NCBI RefSeq assembly: GCF_029309905.1
Contig: NZ_JARBJP010000002.1
Coordinates: 434,001-498,000 of the forward strand
Length of the DNA stretch: 64,000 bases
Reading direction: 5' to 3'
Origin: Brytella acorum
Lineage (GTDB): Bacteria; Pseudomonadota; Alphaproteobacteria; Acetobacterales; Acetobacteraceae
Made by a program: the position numbers and the translations under genes
Shown here: positions 1 to 10,077 of the stretch, one piece after another
Numbering within the stretch: position 1 is the stretch's first letter
Layout of the letters: every line of letters begins with the position of its first letter
Notes under the pieces: generated by a model
Database searches by the model: none
What the model was told of the DNA's origin: nothing
What the model saw: only the letters and a program-made list of their open reading frames with translations

Positions 1-2
1 AG

Positions 3-1436
3 GACGAGGCCGAAGATCTCGTCCGGTCGTACGAAACGGCGCTCAAGCAACGTCGTCGCGGCGTCGGCATCCATCTGGCGCTGGACGCCCATCTTCCGAT
101 GGCGCTCGGACGTGAGTTCGCCGAGGAGCTCGACGTTTCGGAGGAAGATATTTTCGTCCAGACCGATATGGTCGGGGTCGTCGATCTCAAGCAGCTCATC
201 GTGTCGGATCGACCGGATCTGGTTTTCCCGCCTTACACCCCGAGATTTCCCCAGCGCATTCTGGATTACGACGGCGACTGTTTCGCCGCGATCCGCGCCA
301 AGGATATCGTCGTTCACCACCCGTTCGAGAGCTTCGACGTGGTGGTGCAGTTCATCAAGCAGGCGGCGCGCGATCCGAACGTCGTCGCTATCAAGCAGAC
401 GCTTTACCGAACGTCGCGTGACAGCCCGATCGTCCGCGCCCTGATCGAAGCGGCCGAGTCAGGGAAATCCGTGACGGCGATGGTGGAACTCCGTGCCCGT
501 TTCGACGAGGAAGCGAATATTCGCCTTTCGCGTGCACTCGAGGCCGCGGGCGTTCAGGTCGTATTCGGATTCGTAAACCTCAAGACGCATGCGAAGCTCA
601 GCCTCGTCGTGCGTCGCGAAGGCTCCAACATGCGGTCCTACGCGCATTTCGGGACCGGAAACTACCATCCGGTCACGGCGCGTATTTATACCGACCTGTC
701 CTTCTTCACCTGCGATCCCCGCCTGACGGGCGATTCCGCGCGCCTGTTCAACTACATGACGGGCTATGCGGCGCCGACCAAAATGGAGAGCATCGCGTTC
801 GCTCCGATCACGTTGCGCAAGACCCTGATCGGTCTCATCGCGGACGAGCAGGCGCATGCCGAGGCCGGGCGACCGGGGCGGATTTGGCTGAAGATGAACA
901 GTCTTGTCGATCCTGAACTGATTGATGCGCTCTATACGGCGTCACAGGCGGGCGTGAAGATTGCCTGCATCATCCGCGGCATATGCTGTCTGCGACCGGG
1001 TGTACCGGGGCTTTCGGAGAACATCGAGGTGCGTTCCATCGTCGGGCGCTTCCTAGAGCATGCGCGGATTTTCGCCTTCGGAAACGGGCACCGCCTGCCA
1101 TCTCATCAGGCGAAACTCTATATTTCCTCGGCGGACTGGATGGGGCGCAACATGGACTGGCGCGTCGAGAGCATGGTGCCGATCTATAATCCAACGGTGC
1201 ATGCGCAGATTCTCGGTCAGGTCATGACGATGGATCTCAAAGACAGTCTGCAATCCTGGCTGCTCCATTCCGATGGAACGTGGAAGCGTGTGGCTCCTGG
1301 CGCGACGCCATTTTCCGCGCATGACTATTTCATGCATAACCCTTCGCTTTCCGGCCGTGGTTCTGCGGCAAGGGAGAAGAACGCGACTCCGGCTCTGACG
1401 CATCGTGTGCGACAGGACCGGATTCTGGAGGACTGA
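3..1436 (+). CDS. ppk: Polyphosphate kinase 1, 3' part (gene cut by window edge)
   Basis: Polyphosphate kinase 1 reversibly moves the terminal phosphate of ATP onto inorganic polyphosphate in the cytoplasm. The frame is open from base 3, so the gene starts upstream; 477 codons are visible, against roughly 690-750 residues for the family. The catalytic core is present: KTHAKLSL carries the histidine (codon 588-590) that becomes phosphorylated, HFGTGNYHP follows, and a second conserved histidine lies in [25 protein letters not shown] is the C-terminal signature. The stop lies 7 bases before ppx, so the two probably form one operon for making and breaking polyphosphate. Confidence 0.96.
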   Translation, partial: DEAEDLVRSYETALKQRRRGVGIHLALDAHLPMALGREFAEELDVSEEDIFVQTDMVGVVDLKQLIVSDRPDLVFPPYTPRFPQRILDYDGDCFAAIRAKDIVVHHPFESFDVVVQFIKQAARDPNVVAIKQTLYRTSRDSPIVRALIEAAESGKSVTAMVELRARFDEEANIRLSRALEAAGVQVVFGFVNLKTHAKLSLVVRREGSNMRSYAHFGTGNYHPVTARIYTDLSFFTCDPRLTGDSARLFNYMTGYAAPTKMESIAFAPITLRKTLIGLIADEQAHAEAGRPGRIWLKMNSLVDPELIDALYTASQAGVKIACIIRGICCLRPGVPGLSENIEVRSIVGRFLEHARIFAFGNGHRLPSHQAKLYISSADWMGRNMDWRVESMVPIYNPTVHAQILGQVMTMDLKDSLQSWLLHSDGTWKRVAPGATPFSAHDYFMHNPSLSGRGSAAREKNATPALTHRVRQDRILED

Positions 1437-1443
1437 TCGCCGA

Positions 1444-2973
1444 ATGACATCATCCGTCAGTGCAGGGGCGATTCCGGACGATTCGGTCGTGCATGTGCCT
1501 CCAACCGAGCATCAACGTGCTGCGATTGTTGATCTGGGTTCCAACTCTGTGCGGCTTGTGGTCTTCGAGGGCGTTACCCGCAATCCCATTCCGATCTTCA
1601 ACGAAAAGGCCACGCTGCGTCTCGGGCGCGGCCTGCAGGCCACCGGCCGCCTGAATGAAGACGGTGTCGCGGCCGCCATGGACGTCATGAGCCGCTTCTA
1701 TGCGATCGCGCGCTCGATGAAGGCTGATCCTTTCGAGGTGCTGGCGACGGCGGCGGTCCGGGATGCGACGAACGGTCCGGAATTCGTGCGTGCCGTGCAG
1801 GAGCGATTGCCGGACGTGCCGATCCGGGTCATTTCCGGTGAGGCCGAGGCGGATTATTCCGCCACGGGCGTTCTGTGCGGCATCCCGGAGGCTGACGGGC
1901 TCGTCGCCGATATCGGCGGCGGTTCGCTCGAACTGATCCGGGTTGCCGGAGGCAGGCACCATGAGGCCTGCACCCTGCCGCTCGGCGTGATCCGGCTGAG
2001 TGATCGGGCGGATGGCGACGTCGGACGGGCGCGCCTGATGGCGTCGGATGACATATCCGCGGTCGAGTGGCTCGATCTGGTACGGGGAAAGCCGCTCTAT
2101 CTCGTGGGGGGAGCTTTTCGCGCGCTGGCCCGCATCCAGATTGCACGCACCCAGTATCCGCTGAATATCGTGCATCTGTTTTCGCTCGGGTCGGACGAAG
2201 CGTCCGAGATGGCGAACTGGCTGCTCAGAACCCCGCGTCGTGCAATGGAGAAACTGCCAGGCATCTCGCGCAAGAGAATTGAGGACGTGCCTTTTGCCGC
2301 GGAAGTTCTGGGCGCGCTGATGGCGCGCATGGAGCCTTCGCGGATCATCTTCAGTGTGGATGGCCTTCGCGAAGGCTGGTACATGCGCAAAATCGCCGCG
2401 TCCGTCGCGGAACAGGATCCATGCCTTGCCCTGGCCGCCGAAACGGCCGGGAGACTGAGCCGGAGTTCGCGTCTTCCACTGGAGCTTGTGGAGTGGACAG
2501 CGCCACTTTTCCATGACGAAACCGTCTCGCAGCAGCGCCTGCGCGAAGTCGCCTGCATCATGTCCGATATCGGTTCCTACGATCACCCGGAATACCGCGC
2601 GGCCCAGACCTATCTGCGTGTCTTGCGGATGCATGGTGTCGGTCTCGATCATCCGGCACGCGCATTCGTCGCCATGACGCTGGCGATGCGTTATGAAGCG
2701 GTCGCCGATGATCCGCTGCTGGAGCCGTCTAGGCGTCTTCTCGATGCGGCTGAGATGCAACGCGCCATTCGTCTCGGCTTGGCCCTGCGACTGGCCTATA
2801 CGCTTTGTGGGGGCACGGCGGCTTTGCTGGCCGATACGTCATTGATGACTGAGAACGGGACGCTTGTGTTGAACCTGCCACGGGATGGCGCGCGTGTTCT
2901 TGGCGGTTCGACGCGGCGTCTGGAGCGTCTGGGGGCGGCGTTCTCTCTCTCGACCGTCATCAGGGAGCGTTGA
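1444..2973 (+). CDS. ppx: Exopolyphosphatase (Ppx/GppA family)
   Basis: Releases terminal phosphates from polyphosphate, or hydrolyses pppGpp if it acts as GppA. The protein is 509 residues from the ATG at 1444, which has GGAGG 12-13 bases upstream; an open frame extends to 1405 but would overlap ppk. The two ATPase-fold phosphate loops are plain: AIVDLGSNSVRLVVFEG near residue 27 and VADIGGGSLELI near residue 155. The C-terminal half is the helical HD-like extension typical of long Ppx proteins. It follows ppk by 7 bases, and cdh starts 6 bases after its stop, so all three are likely cotranscribed. Ppx is preferred over GppA because of the ppk linkage. Confidence 0.94.
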   Translation: MTSSVSAGAIPDDSVVHVPPTEHQRAAIVDLGSNSVRLVVFEGVTRNPIPIFNEKATLRLGRGLQATGRLNEDGVAAAMDVMSRFYAIARSMKADPFEVLATAAVRDATNGPEFVRAVQERLPDVPIRVISGEAEADYSATGVLCGIPEADGLVADIGGGSLELIRVAGGRHHEACTLPLGVIRLSDRADGDVGRARLMASDDISAVEWLDLVRGKPLYLVGGAFRALARIQIARTQYPLNIVHLFSLGSDEASEMANWLLRTPRRAMEKLPGISRKRIEDVPFAAEVLGALMARMEPSRIIFSVDGLREGWYMRKIAASVAEQDPCLALAAETAGRLSRSSRLPLELVEWTAPLFHDETVSQQRLREVACIMSDIGSYDHPEYRAAQTYLRVLRMHGVGLDHPARAFVAMTLAMRYEAVADDPLLEPSRRLLDAAEMQRAIRLGLALRLAYTLCGGTAALLADTSLMTENGTLVLNLPRDGARVLGGSTRRLERLGAAFSLSTVIRER

Positions 2974-2979
2974 ACGGGC

Positions 2980-3726
2980 ATGCGCCGTCGTCATCTGCAT
3001 CTGGCTGGCGCGGCCTTTATCGGCACGGCGGTCGTGGTCTTCGCTGTCCTCGCGGGGGGATGGAAAACGAAGGGTCATGACGCGGATGCGTTATGGAAGC
3101 TGGTTCACAACCACTGCGCCGTCGATGGCAAACCCTGCACCATCTACGATGCGAGCGCCGGTTACGCGCTGCTGCATGATCGTGTGGGACGCGGGCAGTA
3201 TCTTGTCATTCCGACGGAGAAAATTCCAGGCATAGAGAGCCCGGCGCTGCTCGCGGATGATAGCCCCAACTACTTCGCGCGGGCCTGGGCACATCGTGAA
3301 TATGTGTCACGGGCCTACGGCCAGCCGATCCCGGATGACGATCTGTCACTGGAAATCAATTCGGTGCGTGGCCGGACGCAAAATCAGTTGCATATCCATA
3401 TCGATTGCCTGCAACCCGAAGTGAAGCAGGTGCTGGACCGGCTCGATCACGGCATTGACGGTACATGGCGTAATCTGGGAGAGCCGCTGTTCGGACACCA
3501 GTATCGCGCCATCCGCCTGCCGGATCTGAAGACGTCGCCCTTCAAGGTGCTGGCGCGAGACCTTCAGTCTCCAGGCGATGAGATGGGACGTCACACCTTG
3601 CTGCTCGTCAGTTCGCCAAACGGGTTCCTGCTGCTTGACGACTATACGCATGGTCTGGATGTCGGCTCGGCGGAAGAACTGCAGGATCACACCTGCGCCG
3701 GATTCGTGCGCCCCGACATGAGATAG
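2980..3726 (+). CDS. cdh: CDP-diacylglycerol pyrophosphatase
   Basis: Likely hydrolyses CDP-diacylglycerol to CMP and phosphatidic acid at the inner membrane. The protein has 248 residues, close to E. coli Cdh. It starts with basic residues and one hydrophobic segment (about residues 8-26), which acts as a signal anchor, followed by the Cdh domain with paired cysteines (NHCAVDGKPC) and the conserved LHIHIDCLQPEV stretch, the HxHxD-type catalytic motif of this family. The ATG at 2980 lies 6 bases after the ppx stop. The physiological role of Cdh is poorly understood; linkage to polyphosphate genes hints at phosphate handling but that is only inference. Confidence 0.86.
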   Translation: MRRRHLHLAGAAFIGTAVVVFAVLAGGWKTKGHDADALWKLVHNHCAVDGKPCTIYDASAGYALLHDRVGRGQYLVIPTEKIPGIESPALLADDSPNYFARAWAHREYVSRAYGQPIPDDDLSLEINSVRGRTQNQLHIHIDCLQPEVKQVLDRLDHGIDGTWRNLGEPLFGHQYRAIRLPDLKTSPFKVLARDLQSPGDEMGRHTLLLVSSPNGFLLLDDYTHGLDVGSAEELQDHTCAGFVRPDMR

Positions 3727-4077
3727 AGCAGTCCCGCGACAGGCAAGACTCAGGAACCATGAAACACGGCCGACGCGGCACGTAATAATCCGCGAGCGTG
3801 ATGTTCGCCACGACGTCCACCGACAGCGTCGCCAGAACGATGACGGCACGCCCGAACACCGTCGTTGCGGGATGGTGCAAGGAGAATGGAGAATGGAGGC
3901 TCATCCGGATCGTCGCCATGTCGATCCATGATCATGCGCGACGTCCCGCCGGAATGGGCGCGAACTTGTCATCGTAAAGTGACGGATCGGGCGCGGAACC
4001 CATGCCGTGAGATTGGCACGTCAATTTATGATACGAAAACGTAACGAAATGAGCTCTGGCCCGCCTCTTTATTCGAA
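3727..4077. other. Intergenic region, 351 bases, no convincing gene
   Basis: This gap separates cdh from the MFS exporter. On the minus strand an ORF of 103 codons (3608-3919) contains one hydrophobic stretch but overlaps the end of cdh, has no clear ribosome binding site, and its C-terminal part has shuffled, arginine-rich composition typical of an antisense shadow. It might be a gene remnant. The AT-rich part at about 4020-4060 is the best place for a promoter of the exporter. I see no strong terminator. Confidence 0.4.
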
Positions 4078-5298
4078 ATGACTGGAACCATATACTGGAT
4101 TGGGTTCCTCAGGATTTTGACAGGACACAGAGCATTGGCGGGTAAGTTGAACTGGGCGCTTCTTTCTCTCTCCATCGGCGCATTCGCGATTGGCGTGACC
4201 GAGTTCGCCCCGATGGGCCTGTTACCGGCGATCGCTCATGGGCTTGGCATCAGCGTGCCGAAGGCGGGTGGGCTGATCAGCGCCTATGCTTTCGGGGTTA
4301 TGGGCGGCGCGCCGATCGTGACCCTGATGTTGGCCCGCTATCCGCGCAAATACGCACTCGTCAGCCTCATGGCTGTCTATATCGTCGGCAATGTGGCGTC
4401 CGTCGCCAGTTCGACCTACGGGTTGCTCATGGCGGCACGCGTGCTGACCAGCATGGCGCATGGCGCGTTTTTCGGTCTCGGAGCCGTCGAGGCGGCAAGC
4501 CTTGTTCCACGTGAGCGCCGTGCCCGCGCGGTTGCCGCCATGTTCATGGGGTTGACGGTTGCCAATATCTTCGGTGTTCCCGCGGCAACCTGGCTTGGCG
4601 ACGTATTCGGATGGCGTCTCGCCTTTCTCGTGACCGCGGGTCTCGGGATCGTGGCTTTGGCTTCTCTCGCCATGGCTCTGCCCTTGGCGGAAGCCGGCCC
4701 ACGGCCGGATGTTGGTCAGGAATTGCGAGTGCTTCTGCGTCATGACGTACTGATGGCTTTGGGCTTGACCGTCATCGGGGCCGGGGCGATGTTCGAGCTT
4801 TACACCTATATCGCGCCGATGCTTGAGAACATCACGCATGCGAGTCCGGTCCTGGTGACCGTGGCTCTCATGTTGATTGGTGTCGGTTTCAGCGTTGGCA
4901 ATATCGCTGGCGGCCGTGCCGCTGACCGTTCGGTGGATGGCACGCTGCTGGTCTGCTTTCCCTTGCTGGGTTTGATCATGGTTGCGTTCCCGTGGGCAGC
5001 GCAGACACCGGCTGGCGCCCTGATCGGGATACTGCTCTGGGGTACGGCGAGCTTTGCGATCGTGCCCGCGCTTCAGACCCGCACCATGCAGGCCGCGCAT
5101 GATGCGCCCGGCCTGGCGTCCTCGGTCAATATCGGCGCGTTTAATCTGGGCAACGCGGTGGGTGCGGCGCTGGGCGGCTTCATTCTTTCAATGGGCTACG
5201 GATATCCGGCCGTTTCCGAAGCCGGGTTCGGGCTGGCCCTGGTGGGTGTCATTCTCGTGCTTTTCTCCAGGCGTCATCGTCTCGCCAAAGCAGCCTGA
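4078..5298 (+). CDS. MFS transporter, DHA1 family (AraJ/YdhP-like exporter)
   Basis: An inner-membrane major facilitator of about 400 residues with 12 hydrophobic segments. GAFAIGVTEFAPMGLLPAIA in the first helix and the RYPRKYAL loop between helices 2 and 3 match the AraJ/YdhP/NepI group of sugar or drug exporters. The substrate cannot be told from sequence. The ATG at 4078 has no clear ribosome binding site. A TTG at 4135 is preceded by AGGA at a good distance and would give the usual short N-terminus just before LNWALLSLS, so translation may start there. No linked regulator gene is visible. Confidence 0.85.
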   Translation: MTGTIYWIGFLRILTGHRALAGKLNWALLSLSIGAFAIGVTEFAPMGLLPAIAHGLGISVPKAGGLISAYAFGVMGGAPIVTLMLARYPRKYALVSLMAVYIVGNVASVASSTYGLLMAARVLTSMAHGAFFGLGAVEAASLVPRERRARAVAAMFMGLTVANIFGVPAATWLGDVFGWRLAFLVTAGLGIVALASLAMALPLAEAGPRPDVGQELRVLLRHDVLMALGLTVIGAGAMFELYTYIAPMLENITHASPVLVTVALMLIGVGFSVGNIAGGRAADRSVDGTLLVCFPLLGLIMVAFPWAAQTPAGALIGILLWGTASFAIVPALQTRTMQAAHDAPGLASSVNIGAFNLGNAVGAALGGFILSMGYGYPAVSEAGFGLALVGVILVLFSRRHRLAKAA

Positions 5299-5355
5299 CA
5301 CAAAGGCTGACCATGAATGGCTGCATCATGTGCGTCGAGATGATAAGCTGTCCCG

Positions 5356-8300
5356 ATGTCATTTGCCGATTTCGTCCATCTCCGTAATCACTCCGCGTAT
5401 TCCCTGAGTCAGGGCGCGATCGGCGTGTCCGATCTCATCGCCCTGGCCGCTGATCAGACGATGCCAGCCGTGGCTTTGACCGATACCGGCAATCTGTTCG
5501 GCGCTCTCGAGTTTTCGCAGTATTGTGGCGCGAAGGGTGTGCAGCCGATCATCGGTTGCCAGATCGGGCTGGCGGCGCGCAACGACAAGCCGGGAGCGCC
5601 GTCCGAGCCGATTGTTCTGCTCGCCCAGAACGAAGAGGGGCTCACCAATCTCCAGTTTCTTTCCTCCGAAGGGTTCCTGAGCGGCGACGCGGCGGACCCG
5701 ACGGTATCCCTGGATTGCATCGCGGCGCATTCAGGCGGCCTGTTTTTGCTGACAGGGGGAACGCGGGGGCCTTTGTTCCGCATGTTGGCCGAAGGACTGG
5801 AAGACGAAGCGCGGGACTGGCTGCTGCGCGTCCAGGCTGCCTTCGGAGATCGCGTGGCTGTGGAACTGCACCGTCACGGCCTGGCGGTCGAAAAAGCGGT
5901 CGAGCCTGGGCTGATCGCGCTGGCGGACCAGCTTGGCGTGCCTCTGGTCGCGACCAATGAGTGTTTTTTTCCGAAGCGGGATATGCATGAAGCGCATGAT
6001 GCGCTGCTCTGCATCGCGCAGGGGCGCACGATGGCGGAGGAGGAGCGCTGGCGTGTGACGGCGGAACATTGGTTCAAGCCGCCCGCGATGATGCGTGAAA
6101 TCTTCGCCGACTTGCCTGAAGCCTGTGACAATACTCTTGTCATTGCGCGTCGTTGCGCGGTGAAGGTGCAGACGCGTGCCCCTCTTTTGCCGATCTGCCC
6201 CAAGGTCCATGAGGGGGCTACCGAGGCGGAAACCCTGCGGGCGATGTCGCACGAAGGGTTGGAGCGTCGTCTGAACAAGATGGGCGCCGACGATGCCACG
6301 CGCGCGCGCTACGCCGAACGGTTGGAGATGGAGCTTGGTATCATCGCGGGAATGGGATTTCCGGGATATTTTCTGATCGTTGCCGACTTCATTCAATGGG
6401 CGAAAGAGCACGATATTCCGGTCGGTCCGGGGCGTGGGTCCGGTGCCGGCTCGCTCGTCGCCTGGGCGCTGACCGTGACTGATCTCGATCCTCTGCCCTT
6501 CAATCTTCTGTTCGAACGTTTTCTCAATCCAGAGCGCGTTTCGATGCCGGATTTCGATATCGATTTCTGTCAGGACCGGCGCGATGAGGTGATCCGCTAT
6601 GTTCGCCATGAATATGGTAGCGATCGGGTAGCACAGATCATCACCTTCGGAAAATTGCAGGCGCGTGCCGCGGTGCGTGACGTGGGTCGTGTTCTGGGGT
6701 TGCCGTTCGGTCTTGTGAACCGGGTGGCGGAACTGATCCCGAACAATCCGGCCAAGCCTGTAACACTGGCGCAGGCGATCGCCGGAGAGGCGCGTCTGCA
6801 GGAAATGCGGGACGGCGATGAAGGCGTCCGTCGACTGCTGGAAATCGCCAATCAGCTGGAAGGTCTGTATCGGCACGCTTCGACCCATGCGGCGGGTGTC
6901 GTGATCGGGGATCGCAAGCTGGTCGAGCTGGTGCCGCTCTATCGTGATCCGAAGAGCGACATGCTGGTGACGCAATACAATATGAAATTCGTCGAGCAGG
7001 CGGGGCTCGTAAAATTTGACTTCCTTGGTCTGACCACGCTGACCATCCTCAAGCGTGGCGTAGATTTTATTAAACAACAAGGGGTTGATGTCGATCTTTC
7101 ATCTCTGCCCTTAGATGATAAACGCACCTATGACATGCTGGCGCGCGGGGATGCGGGCGGCGTATTCCAGTTTGAAGGCGCGGGCATGCGCGATGTGCTC
7201 AAGCAGATGCGCGTCTCCCGGCTTGAAGATCTGATCGCGGCGGTGGCGCTTTATCGTCCAGGTCCGATGGCGAATATCCCGGATTACTGTCGGCGCAAGC
7301 ATGGCGAGCCGTGGGAGCCTCCTCACGAGGAGATCAGGGAGATCCTGGAAGAGACCTATGGCATCATGGTCTATCAGGAACAGGTCATGCAGATCGCCCA
7401 GAAAATGGCGGGCTACAGTCTGGGTGGGGCCGATCTGCTCCGGCGTGCCATGGGCAAGAAGATCCGCGCGGAGATGGACAAGCAGCGCGAGATTTTCGTT
7501 GAGGGTGCGACCGGGCGCGGGATCAGTTCGGAGAAAGCCATAGAGGTCTTTGATCTCATGGCAAAATTTGCCGATTATGGTTTCAACAAATCCCATGCCG
7601 CCGCTTACGCGCTCGTTTCCTATCAGACGGCATGGATGAAGGCCAACCATCCGGTGGCGTTCCTTGCAGGCTGCATGTCGCTGGCGCGTGAAAAGACGGA
7701 AAAACTGGCCGCGCTATGCCAGGAAGCGCGGCGCATGGGCATCAAGGTGCTCCCGGTCGACATCAACCGTTCCGGTGCGGATTTCACACTCGAACAGGTC
7801 GAAGGCGACGAATGGGCCGTTCGTTATGCGCTGGCGGCGGTCAAGCGCGTCGGATTTTCCGCCATGGAGGCGATTGTCGAAGCGCGTGGCGACAAGCCCT
7901 TCCGTGATCTTGCGGATTTTGCCCAGCGCTGCGATGCCCGGCAATTGAATAAGATGCAGATTGAAAATCTCGCAAAAGCAGGTGCTTTCGACCTTCTTCT
8001 CGATGAGCGTCATACGGTTTTCGGTGCCGCTGAAACCATACTGCGCCGCGCTCATTCCCAAGCTCAGGAACAGGCGTCGGGTCAGATCGGACTCTTCGGG
8101 GACACTGCGGAGACGGACACGCTGCGCCTGCCCGATACGCCCTACTGGTCAGCGTTCGACCGACTGGCGTACGAGGCCGAAGCCATCGGTTTTCATATGA
8201 CGGGGCATCCTATCGACGCTTATCGTCCTTTCCTCCGGCGATCCGGCGCCCTGTCTTCCCAGCAATTGATGGGAGCGGCGGAAGCGGGGGTTTTCCGCGT

Positions 8301-8775
8301 AAAGATCGCGGGTTGCGTCATTGATCGCAAGGAGCGGCCGACACGGAGCGGCAGTAAAATGGCCTGGGTCAGACTTTCGGATGCCGGAGGATCGTGCGAG
8401 GTCACGCTCTTCTCCGAGGTTCTGTCGCGCAGCCGGGAGTTGCTGGTTGCCGGGCGCGCTGTTCTGGTCAACGCTGATCTCAAGCTCGAAGGCGAGGCGC
8501 TCAGGATTACGGCGCATGACGTCGTGGATCTGGAGGACGCGTCCGCGAAAGAAGAAAGCGAGATGTGTATCTGGGTGGAACATGCTCAGGCTGCTTCGAA
8601 CTTGAAAACAGTGTTGGGTGACGTCCAGTCGGGGCGGGGGCGCGTCATTCTGATTCCGCGGGCCTCGGACGAGGGGCAGGTGGAAATTAAACTGAACGGG
8701 CGATATGCACTGACGCCGCGTCTGGGTGATAGCATCAAGGTTATCGGCGGCATCAGTCGCGTCGAGTTCCGTTAA
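5356..8775 (+). CDS. dnaE: DNA polymerase III subunit alpha
   Basis: The replicative polymerase catalytic subunit, 1139 residues, normal for DnaE1. Visible domains in order: PHP domain (FVHLRNHSAYSLSQGAIG, near residue 5); the polymerase palm with GPGRGSGAGSLVAW near residue 360 and the catalytic aspartates in PDFDIDFCQDRRDE near residue 400; thumb and fingers including YRHASTHAAGVVI and LYRPGPMANIPDY; a helix-hairpin-helix region around residue 830-860; and an OB fold at about 985-1060. It also has the family internal clamp-binding type segment QIGLFG near residue 910. It begins 57 bases after the MFS gene; ATG 5356 has only a weak ribosome binding site. Confidence 0.97.
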   Translation: MSFADFVHLRNHSAYSLSQGAIGVSDLIALAADQTMPAVALTDTGNLFGALEFSQYCGAKGVQPIIGCQIGLAARNDKPGAPSEPIVLLAQNEEGLTNLQFLSSEGFLSGDAADPTVSLDCIAAHSGGLFLLTGGTRGPLFRMLAEGLEDEARDWLLRVQAAFGDRVAVELHRHGLAVEKAVEPGLIALADQLGVPLVATNECFFPKRDMHEAHDALLCIAQGRTMAEEERWRVTAEHWFKPPAMMREIFADLPEACDNTLVIARRCAVKVQTRAPLLPICPKVHEGATEAETLRAMSHEGLERRLNKMGADDATRARYAERLEMELGIIAGMGFPGYFLIVADFIQWAKEHDIPVGPGRGSGAGSLVAWALTVTDLDPLPFNLLFERFLNPERVSMPDFDIDFCQDRRDEVIRYVRHEYGSDRVAQIITFGKLQARAAVRDVGRVLGLPFGLVNRVAELIPNNPAKPVTLAQAIAGEARLQEMRDGDEGVRRLLEIANQLEGLYRHASTHAAGVVIGDRKLVELVPLYRDPKSDMLVTQYNMKFVEQAGLVKFDFLGLTTLTILKRGVDFIKQQGVDVDLSSLPLDDKRTYDMLARGDAGGVFQFEGAGMRDVLKQMRVSRLEDLIAAVALYRPGPMANIPDYCRRKHGEPWEPPHEEIREILEETYGIMVYQEQVMQIAQKMAGYSLGGADLLRRAMGKKIRAEMDKQREIFVEGATGRGISSEKAIEVFDLMAKFADYGFNKSHAAAYALVSYQTAWMKANHPVAFLAGCMSLAREKTEKLAALCQEARRMGIKVLPVDINRSGADFTLEQVEGDEWAVRYALAAVKRVGFSAMEAIVEARGDKPFRDLADFAQRCDARQLNKMQIENLAKAGAFDLLLDERHTVFGAAETILRRAHSQAQEQASGQIGLFGDTAETDTLRLPDTPYWSAFDRLAYEAEAIGFHMTGHPIDAYRPFLRRSGALSSQQLMGAAEAGVFRVKIAGCVIDRKERPTRSGSKMAWVRLSDAGGSCEVTLFSEVLSRSRELLVAGRAVLVNADLKLEGEALRITAHDVVDLEDASAKEESEMCIWVEHAQAASNLKTVLGDVQSGRGRVILIPRASDEGQVEIKLNGRYALTPRLGDSIKVIGGISRVEFR

Positions 8776-8837
8776 GGTTCTATTAAATATTTTCTGGCTA
8801 CGGTTTCGAAAATACTGCCCATGATAGGAGCATTCTG

Positions 8838-9098
8838 ATGTCGTCGATTTCTCTTGGGGCCGTTATGAGCGTCAACACGCAGATAGCGACGTCTCCGACG
8901 AATTACGTGCAGACGGCCCAGAATGGTGTTTCCGCCCGACAGGGTAGTAATACTCCCAATCCGGACCGCACGGTTGATCCGCAGTTAAATATGGTGGTGA
9001 CGCGTTATTATGCGCCTGGCGGCGTGCTTGTGGCGCAGAGCCCCTCCGAAGCGGCCATACGGCAATATCTACTTTACGGTCGTTCAGCAGATATCTGA
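8838..9098 (+). CDS. Small hypothetical protein, 86 residues
   Basis: I do not recognise a family. The ATG at 8838 is preceded by GGAG at a suitable distance (8828-8831); an internal ATG at 8865 is a weaker alternative. The first half is Ser/Thr/Asn/Gln-rich and probably disordered. The second half (NMVVTRYYAPGGVLVAQ then SEAAIRQYLLYG) looks folded, one strand pair plus a helix. There is no signal peptide or membrane segment. An imperfect terminator-like inverted repeat (TATTTTC at 8788, GAAAATA at 8808) separates it from dnaE, suggesting its own transcription. Confidence 0.6.
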   Translation: MSSISLGAVMSVNTQIATSPTNYVQTAQNGVSARQGSNTPNPDRTVDPQLNMVVTRYYAPGGVLVAQSPSEAAIRQYLLYGRSADI

Positions 9099-9184
9099 AT
9101 TAAACGCGGTTTTTTGAGGCTGGGATAGATCTGTCAGACTTGCCTTTTTGCCGAATAGCCTTCATATCGCCCACGCGTCCCGTC

Positions 9185-9252
9185 ATTGGGGGCGCCAATC
9201 CGCACGCATGACGGCAGACTTTCTGGTGTCTCGAAAGAGGCGATGTCATGCG
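9185..9252 (+). promoter_or_regulatory. Structured leader of rpsB (two hairpins)
   Basis: Two hairpins sit just upstream of rpsB: arms ATTGG (9185-9189) and CCAAT (9195-9199), then a nested one with outer arms CGCATGAC (9205-9212) and GTCATGCG (9245-9252) and inner arms CTTTC (9219-9223) and GAAAG (9233-9237). In gammaproteobacteria S2 represses its own operon through a leader structure; whether this leader does the same here is inference. No fold was computed. Confidence 0.5.
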
Positions 9253-9284
9253 GAGGTCCAACCAGAGTTACAGGAATTTGCATC

Positions 9285-10067
9285 ATGGCGATGCCTGATT
9301 ACACCATGCGTCAGCTTCTCGAAGCCGGCGTCCATTTCGGCCATCACACACGTCGCTGGAATCCTGCGATGGCGCCGTATCTTTTCGGCGTTCGCAACCA
9401 GGTCCACATCATCGACCTGCAGCAGACGGTTCCTCTGCTGGATCGTGCCCTCAAGGCGGTTCGCGACACGGTGGCCGGTGGTGGGCGCGTGCTGTTCGTG
9501 GGCACGAAGCGGGCTGCCGCTGAATATGTCGCAGAATCAGCGACGCGTTGCGGCCAGTATTACGTCAATCACCGCTGGCTGGGCGGGATGCTTACCAACT
9601 GGAAGACGATCACCGGTTCGATCAAGCGTCTTCGCCAGATTGAAGAGATGCTCTCGGGCGATACGCATGGCCTGACGAAGAAAGAAATTCTCGAACTGAC
9701 GCGCGACAAAGAGAAGCTTGATCGCTCTCTCGGTGGCATCAAGGAGATGGGCGGTCTTCCCGACATCCTCTTCATCATCGACACCAATAAGGAAAAGCTG
9801 GCGGTCGAAGAGGCCAACAAGCTTGGCATTCCGGTTGTGGCGGTCCTGGACAGCAACTCCGATCCGGCCGGTGTGACCTATCCGATTCCCGGCAATGATG
9901 ACGCTATTCGCGCGATCACCATGTATTGTGATCTCGTGGCTTCCGCGGTTCTGGACGGTATTTCTGCCGAACTTGGTGCTTCAGGCATCGATATTGGCGC
10001 TTCGGAAGAACTGCCGGTCGAGACCGTTGCCGTGGAAGAAACGCCGGCTCAGAACGTCGAGGCGTAA
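9285..10067 (+). CDS. rpsB: 30S ribosomal protein S2
   Basis: Small-subunit ribosomal protein S2, 260 residues. [19 protein letters not shown] and [23 protein letters not shown] are family signatures, as is [15 protein letters not shown]. The start at 9285 (MAMPDYTM) has AGGA 9 bases upstream; ATG 9291 is a possible alternative. An open frame upstream to 9186 runs through the structured leader and is not coding. The C-terminal tail of about 35 residues is acidic and Ala/Val/Glu-rich, as in other Alphaproteobacteria. It is followed by tsf in the classic rpsB-tsf order. Confidence 0.98.
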   Translation: MAMPDYTMRQLLEAGVHFGHHTRRWNPAMAPYLFGVRNQVHIIDLQQTVPLLDRALKAVRDTVAGGGRVLFVGTKRAAAEYVAESATRCGQYYVNHRWLGGMLTNWKTITGSIKRLRQIEEMLSGDTHGLTKKEILELTRDKEKLDRSLGGIKEMGGLPDILFIIDTNKEKLAVEEANKLGIPVVAVLDSNSDPAGVTYPIPGNDDAIRAITMYCDLVASAVLDGISAELGASGIDIGASEELPVETVAVEETPAQNVEA

Positions 10068-10077
10068 TCTATGTTTT

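Noticed and set aside
3608-3919. Minus-strand ORF with one hydrophobic stretch after cdh
   Set aside because: It overlaps the 3' end of cdh, has no ribosome binding site and its C-terminal half is arginine-rich like an antisense shadow. I could not match it to a family.
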